Source of the DNA: Elusimicrobiales bacterium
Lineage (GTDB): Bacteria > Elusimicrobiota > Elusimicrobia > Elusimicrobiales > UBA9959
Length of the DNA: 64,000 nt
Reading direction: 5' to 3'
Assembly (NCBI GenBank): GCA_028688015.1
Contig: JAQTZB010000003.1
Coordinates: 310,001 to 374,000 of the forward strand
Program-made: the position numbers and the translations under genes
The notes under the pieces: model-generated
What the model saw: the letters and a program-made list of their open reading frames with translations, nothing else
What the model was told of the DNA's origin: nothing
Databases searched by the model: none
Shown: in pieces, positions 24,269 through 31,526 of the stretch
Layout: each line of letters begins with the position of its first letter
Numbering within the stretch: the first letter of the stretch is position 1

Positions 24269-25804
24269 GTGAGAAAAAAATACTGGGGATTAATTGTGGT
24301 CTCCCTGGGAGGGGCGGCCCTATTCTTTGCGAGGGAATACATGTCCGAATCAAGATCGAATTACGTGATAGGCGTTCCGGCGTACTGGCAGACCTTGATC
24401 CCGCCGATACAGCACTCTCTTATCGGATTCGGCGTGATGGTGAACCAATTTGAACCGCTTGTTACGCGCGGGAAGAACGGTATCCTGCAGCCCCTGACCG
24501 CAGCCTCCTGGGACTTTAGCGCGGACCGCCGCGTGCTTCGTTTTAAAATAGATACTGCCCGCCGCTTTTCGGACGGGTCTTTTCTTTGTGCGGGAGATAT
24601 AAAAAAAGCCTGGGAAGACGGGCTGCGGATGCAGCCAAAGGCCACGAATAGTTCCCTGGCTGACGCGCTTGCCGGCTTAAAAGGCTTTTCTGAACTTAAA
24701 GAAAAAGGCGAAATAGAGGGACTGCGGGTTATAGGCCGGGATCTGCTGGAGCTTGAATTTGTGAAGCCGGTCCGCAGCGCGCTCGACCATCTGTCCGGGG
24801 TGCGGTATGCGGTGTATAAAATGTCCGGGGATATGGCTATCGGAACCGGGCCGTATGTGATAACTGAAAATAACCGGGAGCTGAGCCTGGTTCCCAATCC
24901 GTATTATGCCGGCGCTGCCCCCGGGCTGGCCAACGTTAAAATAATCGTAGTGCCCGGGGCCGTCGCCGCGGAGAAGCTGCGCTCAAAGGAAATAGACGCG
25001 CTGCTTTTTGTGGAAAACGTGAAGCTTGAAGGGTGCTCTGAAGGGCGGCTGGCGCCTGTGCGGTGCGCGTATGGCCAGGAGGGCACCCACCTGATAATTG
25101 CCCTTAACGGGCTGGGCGGTACATTTTTCTCAAACCGCGCTTACAGGCGGGCTTTTCAGGCACTCGTGTTGAAGCGCTTTGAAGGGGCAAAAGAAACCTG
25201 GCCGATTAAAGCCAACGGTTTCTTGAGCGATTCTCAAAGTTTCCTTAAGTTCCAGGCGGGACGCTTGCCAGATGCCGAGGCGCAGGCCATTGTCGCCGAG
25301 GGGGAGAAGCATATCCCTGAATTAATGGCAGCTGCTCAAAGCCGCCCTCTCGTGCTGTCGCAAAACTGGGAATGGCTGGTGAATTTCCTCAAGGAAAAAG
25401 GCGTCGGAGTAGAGAAAAACTTAAGAGCCAGCCTGGATGAAAAAGAAAGGCTGGAAATATATCATAAAACTTTCAAGACCGACGTAATGCCGATGACGGC
25501 CTCGGTGTATGACGGAGATCCCGACTGCCTTTACCATCTGCTGGGCCGCAACGGGGCGATCTACTCGCCTATGCTCGAAAGGCCCGCGGTGTCCGAAGGC
25601 TTGGAAGGGGGAAGGAAACTGCTTGATACCGAGAAGCTGCCGGAGTATTACTCCGGAGTCGCGCGAAAAATACTGGAAGAAGTCCCCTATGTCCACCTTG
25701 GCTATTACTACAGGGGCGTAGCCTACAATTCCGAGAGAATAAAAATAAACGACAGTTTCGGCAGCAGGAACAACCAGAACCTGACTATTTTTGACCCTAA
25801 CTGA
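24269..25804 (+). CDS. Membrane-anchored extracellular solute-binding protein (family-5-like), cassette A
   Basis: GTG at 24269 is chosen because GGGG lies 7 nt upstream and the product then begins MRKKYWGLIVVSLGGAALFF, a signal anchor. The in-frame GTG at 24254 lacks a ribosome site. The 511 aa protein has peptide-binding-protein features: VNQFEPLVTRGKNG, LRFKIDTARRFSDG, a long two-lobed body and VPYVHLGYYYRGVAYN near the end. No lipobox is seen and no ABC permease or ATPase is nearby, so it may present a ligand to a sensor rather than feed a transporter. It is closely related to the product of 28572-30128. Confidence 0.8.
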   Translation: MRKKYWGLIVVSLGGAALFFAREYMSESRSNYVIGVPAYWQTLIPPIQHSLIGFGVMVNQFEPLVTRGKNGILQPLTAASWDFSADRRVLRFKIDTARRFSDGSFLCAGDIKKAWEDGLRMQPKATNSSLADALAGLKGFSELKEKGEIEGLRVIGRDLLELEFVKPVRSALDHLSGVRYAVYKMSGDMAIGTGPYVITENNRELSLVPNPYYAGAAPGLANVKIIVVPGAVAAEKLRSKEIDALLFVENVKLEGCSEGRLAPVRCAYGQEGTHLIIALNGLGGTFFSNRAYRRAFQALVLKRFEGAKETWPIKANGFLSDSQSFLKFQAGRLPDAEAQAIVAEGEKHIPELMAAAQSRPLVLSQNWEWLVNFLKEKGVGVEKNLRASLDEKERLEIYHKTFKTDVMPMTASVYDGDPDCLYHLLGRNGAIYSPMLERPAVSEGLEGGRKLLDTEKLPEYYSGVARKILEEVPYVHLGYYYRGVAYNSERIKINDSFGSRNNQNLTIFDPN

Positions 25805-25870
25805 CAATTCCTCCTCCGAATCGCGTGCGCAGTCCCGCCGCCTTTGACGGCCGGCCCGGCCGCAGGGGGG

Positions 25871-25902
25871 GCAAAAAAAGAGGCGGGCAGAGCCCGCCTC
25901 CG
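25871..25902 (-). terminator. Terminator at the end of the minus-strand cassette B
   Basis: A 9-bp stem (25880-25888 with 25892-25900) is followed on the minus strand by TTTTTTT. It lies between convergent cassettes A and B. Confidence 0.85.
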
Positions 25903-25918
25903 TTATTGCCGACCAGGC

Positions 25919-27508
25919 TCAGGCCCAGGGAGGTTCTTTCCCGGTCACTTTCAGCCAGGGTAGGTGGGAAAATTTCTCCGGCGCGTGGCCGGTGGCCAGG
26001 GAGATATCCGTATAACCATTATCATGCAGGTTCACGGCGAGGTCTTCGCCGCGAACGGCACCGCCCAGTTCAGAATCTATGAAGACCGGAATATCTCGCG
26101 GCAGGGCGGCGACCGCGGAGGCGAATTCCTCCGGGGTCCTGCAGGAAGTTAACTCCGCACCGGCGGCCTTGGCGGCCATCCGCCAGTTCATATGCACCAG
26201 TTGGTCGTCGTCCAGCAGCACCGCGCGCAGTCCCGGGGCCGGTTTCGCCGCGGCCGGCAGGTCGATGGTTACCGCAGTGCCCTTGCCGGGCGAGGACTCT
26301 ATCCGCAGGCCGCCGCCCCAGCTTTCCACGCTGGTGCGAGCGTGGTAAAGGCCTAGGCCGGTGCCCCCGGCCTTGCCGTGGGTCTCTCCTTTCCGGCCGA
26401 GCCTGGCCAGCACTTCCGGCGGTATGCCTTTGCCGTCGTCCGCTACCGTCAGCAGCACCCTGCCGTCTTCGGCAGCCAGCCGCACGGCCACGCTGCCCGC
26501 GCCGGCCAGGGCCTCCACTGAATTATTAAGCAGGTTAGAAACTATGCGCTGCAGCTCCTTCGGGTCCAGGGCCGCTTTGGCCGCCGCGGAGGAATTAAGG
26601 AAATCTATCTTCAGACCGGTCCTGTCTTTGTGAAGCAGCCGCTTCTCGGCCACCACCTGTTCCACGAGCGGCGCCAGCGCGCAAGTTTCCACGCGGCTCT
26701 TCGGCTCGGCGCCGGGCGCGCGGTAGCGGTGCAGCAGGTCGTCGGCTATGCCCTGCATGCGGCCGACCGCTCCGTCGATAAGGGTGCGCTGGTCGGGGGA
26801 CAGGGCCAACCCCCTCGCGGCCGCGCCGAGCGCCGCCAGCGGGGACCTGATGTCGTGCGCCACCTGCGCGCTCAACTGAAGCAGCGCCGCCGCCGACGCC
26901 TGCTCAGATACCAGCCGCATGCGGTCCAGGTTCTTCTGCCTGAGGTCCTCCAGTTCTGCGACAGAGAGCGCCTCCGTGTTAGCCAGCCCTTCGCTGAGCG
27001 GCAGGAGGACTTCCGCGCGGAACCTTTCGCGCATCCGTGCAAATGAGTACAGGGCCACGGCCATCAGCAGCCCCGCGGCTAATACCAGGAGCGCCAGGGG
27101 TTTCAGGAGCGACAGTATGGAAAAAGCCGCGAGGAACTCGTAATTCTGGAGGCCGACCAGCTGTTTCCGGAAGACCCAACTGAACGCCCAGCGCCCCGGG
27201 GAGGAGCAGTACGCCGAACTCTCCGGCGGATAGGCTATAAGCGCGGACCGGCCCGAGCACAGGGCCACTCCGACTACGGTCTCCCCGTCGAGAACGCTCA
27301 TCATCGCCGCCTCTATGAGCGGCCTGTTCGACTGCTGTACGCCAAGGGAAATGCTATCTCGAACCCGGCCTATCCGGTCGTACTGTTCCGAGTAGCGGTT
27401 GTAGGAGATGTGCCCGAGATAGGCGGCCCCGCAGCAGACAGAAAGCAGGAGCAGCCGCGCCAGCGGACGCTGCACGTTTTTTTTTGTCCAATCCTTCAGT
27501 GTGATCAT
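25919..27508 (-). CDS. Hybrid histidine kinase with receiver domain, cassette B
   Basis: The start at 27508 (MITLKDWTKKNVQRP) gives 529 aa; the upstream extension overlaps the radical SAM gene and is rejected. Transmembrane helices at about 15-31 and 129-155 enclose a periplasmic sensor of about 100 residues with Cys84 and Cys101, which could form a disulfide. HisKA follows with VAHDIRSPLAAL (His218), then HATPase_c with NLLNNSVEAL, DDGKGIPPE and GGTGLGLYHAR. The C-terminal receiver-like domain starts LRAVLLDDDQLVHMNW, carries Asp in VFIDSELGG and ends TGKEPPWA. From HisKA onward it is very similar to the kinase at 32927-34606; the sensor parts differ. Confidence 0.88.
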   Translation of the reverse strand: MITLKDWTKKNVQRPLARLLLLSVCCGAAYLGHISYNRYSEQYDRIGRVRDSISLGVQQSNRPLIEAAMMSVLDGETVVGVALCSGRSALIAYPPESSAYCSSPGRWAFSWVFRKQLVGLQNYEFLAAFSILSLLKPLALLVLAAGLLMAVALYSFARMRERFRAEVLLPLSEGLANTEALSVAELEDLRQKNLDRMRLVSEQASAAALLQLSAQVAHDIRSPLAALGAAARGLALSPDQRTLIDGAVGRMQGIADDLLHRYRAPGAEPKSRVETCALAPLVEQVVAEKRLLHKDRTGLKIDFLNSSAAAKAALDPKELQRIVSNLLNNSVEALAGAGSVAVRLAAEDGRVLLTVADDGKGIPPEVLARLGRKGETHGKAGGTGLGLYHARTSVESWGGGLRIESSPGKGTAVTIDLPAAAKPAPGLRAVLLDDDQLVHMNWRMAAKAAGAELTSCRTPEEFASAVAALPRDIPVFIDSELGGAVRGEDLAVNLHDNGYTDISLATGHAPEKFSHLPWLKVTGKEPPWA

Positions 27509-27521
27509 TCTGGAATCCGTC

Positions 27522-28553
27522 TTACAACCAGCAGCCGGGGTCTTTTTTGAAGAAAGTGCCGTAGGCCTCGAAAGAGGCGTTCCTGTCGCCGCCGCATTTC
27601 TCGCGGAACCGGCAGCCGGCGCAAACTTCCACTTTGCCCTGTCGGAGCGCCACAAGTACCGGGTGTTTCATGAAGAGCGGCTCCAGGCCGGACTCTAAAA
27701 CATTGCCGAGCCGGAAATCCACGCGGCTGGAAACCTTCAGGTTCCCCAGGTAATCTATCACGAAGCTCCTGAAGCCCGTTTTGTTGTTCATGCCCAGCTC
27801 AGGGGAGATCAGGACGAAGAGCGGCCGGTTCGTAGTTGTATACACTCCGGTCCGCTTGGAGGCTTCCAGGATAGAAAGATAGGCGGCCTTGAGCGCTTCC
27901 TTGTAGAGCGGGGCGTCGCCGCCCGAGTCATAAAGGTTTCGGCCCTGCCCCTGCGGCACGAACCTCGCGAAATTCATGCCTTCTACCCGGCTGCGGGCGG
28001 CCAGGTCGAAAAACTCTCCGATAAAGCCCGCCGTGCGCTTGGAAAGCACGGCCTGGAATGTGACGTATACCCCGGATTCACGCAGCACCCCCAGGCCGCG
28101 CATGGTTTTTTCAAAACTGCCCTGGCCGCGGATAAAATCGTGCGAGTCCGCCGCGGGTCCTTCGAGGGAAAGCTGCACTTTCGCCCTGGCCGCGGCTATT
28201 TCCCGCACTGCCTCTCGGGTAAGCGCCGTGCCGTTGCTCAAAACGGCGATCACGGAGTCTGGATACTTCCCGCGAAGCTCCCGCAGGAGCGGGAGGAATA
28301 GCGGGCTGATTGTCGGCTCCCCGCCGCTGAGGCAGAAATGCGGCGTCAGGCGGAGCTTCTCCGCGAGGGCGGAGACCTGCCCGAGGATCTCCCGCCATTT
28401 ATCTAGGCTGAGATCTCCGGCGGCCGAGTGCTCGCCCTGGTAGCAGTGCCTGCACCTGAGATTGCACGCGTTCGTGATATCCAACTGCACGAGTATCGTC
28501 GTCTGCGCCCCGATGAGGTTCAGCAGCCAGCCCGTTATCTTTTTCTGAATCAT
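27522..28553 (-). CDS. Radical SAM/SPASM-like enzyme, cassette B
   Basis: The 343 aa paralogue of the enzyme at 22897-23922 has the CxxxCxxC motif CNLRCRHC (Cys30, Cys34, Cys37), CLSGGEPTISP, LSNGTALT and QLSLEGPAADSHDFIRG. Its Cys-rich C-terminus has CAGCRFREKCGGDRN and ends FFKKDPGCWL. The two enzymes share conserved NFxRFVPQGxG and ISPELG blocks, so they probably act on similar substrates. The gene starts 18 nt after the solute-binding gene and ends 13 nt before the histidine kinase gene, giving the order peptide, binding protein, radical SAM, kinase. Confidence 0.88.
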   Translation of the reverse strand: MIQKKITGWLLNLIGAQTTILVQLDITNACNLRCRHCYQGEHSAAGDLSLDKWREILGQVSALAEKLRLTPHFCLSGGEPTISPLFLPLLRELRGKYPDSVIAVLSNGTALTREAVREIAAARAKVQLSLEGPAADSHDFIRGQGSFEKTMRGLGVLRESGVYVTFQAVLSKRTAGFIGEFFDLAARSRVEGMNFARFVPQGQGRNLYDSGGDAPLYKEALKAAYLSILEASKRTGVYTTTNRPLFVLISPELGMNNKTGFRSFVIDYLGNLKVSSRVDFRLGNVLESGLEPLFMKHPVLVALRQGKVEVCAGCRFREKCGGDRNASFEAYGTFFKKDPGCWL

Positions 28554-28571
28554 CTTTGTCGGCGCACGGCG

Positions 28572-30128
28572 TCAGTTCGGCTCAAAGGAAAGAAGGCTGT
28601 AGCTGTCCCGGTTCAATAGCCCGCGTTTTAACCGCAGCCTGGCCGGATTATAAGCGACCTTCCGGTACAGGTAGCCCAGGTGGACGTAGGGGACCTCCCG
28701 CAGTATTTCCCGCGAGACCCCCTTATAGTGTTCCGCAATCCGGCCCTGTTCGAGCAGCATACGGCCTTCCTCGAGCTTGTCCGCCACCGCGGCGCGCTCC
28801 AGCATGGGGGAAAATATCGCCCCGTTGCGTCCCAGCAGGTGGTACAGTCCGTCCGGGTCCACCTCCGTAACCGAAGCCCTGGCCGGGAGGATATCCGGCT
28901 CGAAGGTCTTGTACATCATTTTAAGCCAGTCTTTTTCCTCGAAGTCGCCGCGGGACTTTTCGGAGACCGAGAGCCCGGCCTCCTTCAGGTAGCCGGCCAG
29001 CCAGTCCCAGCCGGTTCCGGACATGATCAACAAGGGCCGGGCAGCGGTATCGGCGATGAGTTTCTTTATGCCTGGCTCCCCTTCCTTGATTATTGCCGCC
29101 GCTTCTCCATCGTCCAGCCTTCCGGACTGGAACGGCAGGTAGCTTTGCGGATCGCGCAGGAAACCTTCCGTCTGGAAAGACCTGGTCCAGGCTTCATTGT
29201 TCTTGTCGAATACCTTGAGCATGAGCGCCTGAAAGGCGCGCCGGCTCGCGGAATCGGAGAAAAAGCGCCCCGGCCTGGCGTTAAGATTCACCACCAGGTG
29301 CGTTCCTTCCTGGCCGAAAGCGGCCGCGATGGGGCCGGCGTCCCCGCCGAGCCCTGGCGCCGCGTCGGCTTTCTCCGCGAAGAGCACGAGGTCTACCTTG
29401 CCGGCCTTTACCCGGGCGAGGGCTTCGGAAGCGGGGAGGGGAACTATCCTCGCGCGGCGCAAGGCAACCGCCTCGCCGGAATAATATTTGTTGGGGGAGA
29501 GCGTCAGTGTTTTATCCGCCTCCTCGATAACGTACGCTCCGGTGCCTATGGGCCTGCCGCCGGAAATTCTGTAGGCGGCATAGCGGAGGCCGGACAAGTG
29601 TTCCAGCGCACTCCGGACAGGCTTCTCGAATTCAAGCTCCAGCACGCCGTCCGAGCCGGCCTTGACTCCGGAGAGCGCCCCGGTCTTTTTGAAGTCCTCC
29701 ATCCCGTGCAGGTTGGCGAAAACATCCACTAGCGAGCTGTTGTTGGAGACGGGCTGCATCCGGAGGCCGTCCTCCCAGGACCGCTTGAAATCCGCGGCCG
29801 AAAGGCTGCCACCGTCGGAAAACCTGCGGGAAGTATCTATGAAGAAACGTATGGTTTTCCTGTCAGCGGAAATATCCCAGGCCTTGGCGGCCAAGGGCTC
29901 GATAAGGCCTTTTTTGCCGCTCTTTACAAGCGGTTCGAACTGGTTTATCATGACGGCGTCGCCCACAAGGGAGTGCTGCAGCGGCGGCATGAGGGTGTGC
30001 CAGTAGGCATGAACGCTTACGGTATAAGTATCGCTGGTTTTATTCATAATTCTGGCCGCCAGCAAGCCGGCGACGGCTGCCGCTCCGGCGGCTGCGATCA
30101 CCCAAGCGGATTTGGCGGGTATGTTCAC
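28572..30128 (-). CDS. Membrane-anchored extracellular solute-binding protein (family-5-like), cassette B
   Basis: GTG at 30128 is preceded by AGAGG at suitable spacing and gives 518 aa. The N-terminus (SAWVIAAAGAAAVAGLLAA) is a signal anchor. The remainder parallels the cassette A protein closely: HAYWHTLMPPLQHSLVGDAV, INQFEPLVKSGKKGL, FFIDTSRRFSDGG, AFGQEGTHLVVNLN and VPYVHLGYLYRKVAYNPA. The fold is that of oligopeptide-binding proteins. As with its paralogue there is no transporter gene around it; a kinase gene in the same operon suggests a sensory role. Confidence 0.82.
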   Translation of the reverse strand: MNIPAKSAWVIAAAGAAAVAGLLAARIMNKTSDTYTVSVHAYWHTLMPPLQHSLVGDAVMINQFEPLVKSGKKGLIEPLAAKAWDISADRKTIRFFIDTSRRFSDGGSLSAADFKRSWEDGLRMQPVSNNSSLVDVFANLHGMEDFKKTGALSGVKAGSDGVLELEFEKPVRSALEHLSGLRYAAYRISGGRPIGTGAYVIEEADKTLTLSPNKYYSGEAVALRRARIVPLPASEALARVKAGKVDLVLFAEKADAAPGLGGDAGPIAAAFGQEGTHLVVNLNARPGRFFSDSASRRAFQALMLKVFDKNNEAWTRSFQTEGFLRDPQSYLPFQSGRLDDGEAAAIIKEGEPGIKKLIADTAARPLLIMSGTGWDWLAGYLKEAGLSVSEKSRGDFEEKDWLKMMYKTFEPDILPARASVTEVDPDGLYHLLGRNGAIFSPMLERAAVADKLEEGRMLLEQGRIAEHYKGVSREILREVPYVHLGYLYRKVAYNPARLRLKRGLLNRDSYSLLSFEPN

Positions 30129-30155
30129 GGAAGAGCCTCTGGAGCGGGGGGGCGG

Positions 30156-30197
30156 GGAAAAAGAAAGCCGGCCGGGATATTACTCGCCGGCCGGCTG
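30156..30197 (-). terminator. Terminator/attenuator between peptide B and its downstream operon
   Basis: On the minus strand GCCGGCCGG pairs perfectly (30187-30195 with 30167-30175) and is followed by TTTCTTTTTC. It lies between the peptide stop (30222) and the binding-protein start (30128), so most transcripts should stop after the peptide gene. Confidence 0.75.
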
Positions 30198-30221
30198 TAA
30201 AATACCAGCCCCTGGTACAGC

Positions 30222-30383
30222 TTATTTGTTGTCGTTATTGCCGTTAGACCAGCTCACGTCCGAGGCCGTATCGACGCCGCCGCTGACCTGCTCCTGGTTG
30301 GAGGTCAAGGCCGACTGGGCCGCGAAAGCAACGGACGAGATCGGCAGCAGGGCCAGCGCTATCAGGATAATCTTTTTAACCAT
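30222..30383 (-). CDS. Small secreted peptide B, candidate radical SAM substrate
   Basis: The start at 30383 (MVKKIILIALALLP) is preceded by AAGGGGGAA and gives 53 aa; a longer in-frame reading from 30416 lacks a ribosome site. A signal peptide runs to VAFAA, followed by SALTSNQEQVSGGVDTASDV and SWSNGNNDNK. The mature part has no Cys, one Trp and an Asn-rich tail. It shares VAFAAxSAL and SGGVxT with peptide A at 23962-24141. It heads the minus-strand operon with its own promoter and an attenuator behind it, the usual arrangement for an abundant precursor or secreted peptide. Confidence 0.72.
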   Translation of the reverse strand: MVKKIILIALALLPISSVAFAAQSALTSNQEQVSGGVDTASDVSWSNGNNDNK

Positions 30384-30414
30384 TGTAAGTTCCCCCTTAT
30401 GACTAGTCTTGTAC

Positions 30415-30443
30415 ATTTTATCAAATCTTCGCTAAAGGCGCAA
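30415..30443 (-). promoter_or_regulatory. Promoter of peptide B operon
   Basis: On the minus strand TTGCGC (30443-30438), 17 nt, TAAAAT (30420-30415); predicted start near 30408, giving a leader of about 25 nt. Confidence 0.6.
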
Positions 30444-30449
30444 TTTCAA

Positions 30450-30556
30450 CAAAAAAGGGAAAGCAAAAAAATGTTTTGCTTTCCCTGGGTACATCCGGTT
30501 ACGGCCGGATCGTGGATACTCTGGGGCCAATCCCCCAAATTACAAGGAAGTGCTAC
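30450..30556 (-). ncRNA. Candidate small RNA of about 105 nt upstream of peptide B
   Basis: An extended -10 (TGTTATACT, 30571-30563) predicts a start near 30556, and a perfect 13-bp terminator stem (30456-30468 with 30474-30486, then TTTTTT on the minus strand) ends it near 30450. Between them are two further hairpins: GGGG/CCCC (30532-30535 with 30523-30526) and ATCCGG/CCGGAT (30505-30510 with 30493-30498). No reading frame with a ribosome site is seen. The promoter core is identical over 12 nt to that of the A-poor RNA at 363-737. Confidence 0.6.
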
Positions 30557-30562
30557 ATTACT

Positions 30563-30574
30563 AGTATAACAGAC
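30563..30574 (-). promoter_or_regulatory. Extended -10 promoter of the small RNA
   Basis: GTCTGTTATACT on the minus strand; the -35 is weak. ATGTAG follows 4 nt downstream, as in the promoter at 328-356. An inverted repeat AGAC-GGCGCC-GTCT-like lies directly upstream (30571-30585). Confidence 0.55.
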
Positions 30575-30765
30575 GGCGCCTGTCTTGGGTAGGGTCCTTG
30601 GACCCAGAAGCGCATAGGTCCTTTTCCGGAACGCGTTTTGGGGCCCGGCGCAGCGGTGCGGGGCCGGGAGTCGTCCAATAATGTATGATATTCCCGCCGG
30701 GTTCACTGATAGCGGGCTGGAGGCAGTCCGGCCCTTCCGGGGAACAAAGACGGCTTGCCGGGAAC

Positions 30766-31503
30766 ATGAAACTTAAAGCTATACTGCAACTTGTCTTTCC
30801 GCTCCTGCTGTCCTTCGCGGCCGCGGCCTGTTCCCTTCCGCGGGCGGAGCAAGCGGAGCCCGCCAAGGCGGCCGCTCCGCGCAGTTTCAACTATCTGCCT
30901 CCGGAGCGGTTCGCCGCCTTGCCTTTCCAGCCCCCCCCGGAGGCGGCCTCAGAGGGGCAGGCGGCGGACCTGGCCGCCGTACTGGCCTGGCAGGAAAAGC
31001 GCACCCGGGCTGACTGCGAGCGGGCGGCCGCCGCCTCTTCCTTGTCCTTCGACTCTTTCTGGGGCGCCGAAAGTCCTTTCGGGCCCGCGCAGGAAGGAGA
31101 AGTAAAGGAATTCTTTGGCCTCGTGGCCTCCGACCTGGGCAAGGCCGTTACCGCGGTAAAGGACCGCTGGCGTCGGCCGCGGCCCTATGAGGCCTATCCC
31201 GGCCTGGTGAACCCCTGCATCGGCCGGAGCTCCGGCCCTTCCTACCCCAGCGGCCACGCCGCCTTCGCCCGCGTGTTCGCGCTGGTGCTGGCCGACATCG
31301 CCCCGGAAAAGAAGGGCGCGTTCTTCGCGAAAGCCGGGGAGATAGCGGAGAGCCGCGTCATCAGCGGGGTTCATTACCCGACGGACGTCGCCGCGGGCGT
31401 GTCCTTCGGCGAGATTTACCACGCCGAGTTGCTCAAGTCGGGAGACTATCTCACCGGAATCGAGAGAATGAAAGCGCTGCGCGCTTGCGGCAGCGCTCCG
31501 TAG
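30766..31503 (+). CDS. Class A acid phosphatase lipoprotein (PAP2 superfamily)
   Basis: The start at 30766 (MKLKAILQLVFPLLL) gives 245 aa with a probable lipobox (SFAAAAC, Cys about 22). The family signature is complete: KDRWRRPRP, SYPSGHAAFAR and SRVISGVHYPTD. It is a paralogue of the enzyme at 5915-6679 and differs by having the canonical Ser-Arg. It probably acts in the periplasm, tethered to the outer membrane. The gene is 23 nt before the solute-binding-like lipoprotein gene, so phosphatase, binding protein and kinase form one operon. Confidence 0.87.
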   Translation: MKLKAILQLVFPLLLSFAAAACSLPRAEQAEPAKAAAPRSFNYLPPERFAALPFQPPPEAASEGQAADLAAVLAWQEKRTRADCERAAAASSLSFDSFWGAESPFGPAQEGEVKEFFGLVASDLGKAVTAVKDRWRRPRPYEAYPGLVNPCIGRSSGPSYPSGHAAFARVFALVLADIAPEKKGAFFAKAGEIAESRVISGVHYPTDVAAGVSFGEIYHAELLKSGDYLTGIERMKALRACGSAP

Positions 31504-31526
31504 ATTTGTTAGTATGCTAAAGGAAA

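Noticed and set aside
25858-25871. 14-nt match (GCCGCAGGGGGGGC) to the end of the palindromic element at 54411-54424
   Set aside because: The match is short, lacks the rest of the element and lies in G-rich DNA; chance is likely.
24269-30128. Complete oligopeptide ABC importer
   Set aside because: Two family-5-like binding proteins are present, but no permease or ATPase gene lies anywhere near.
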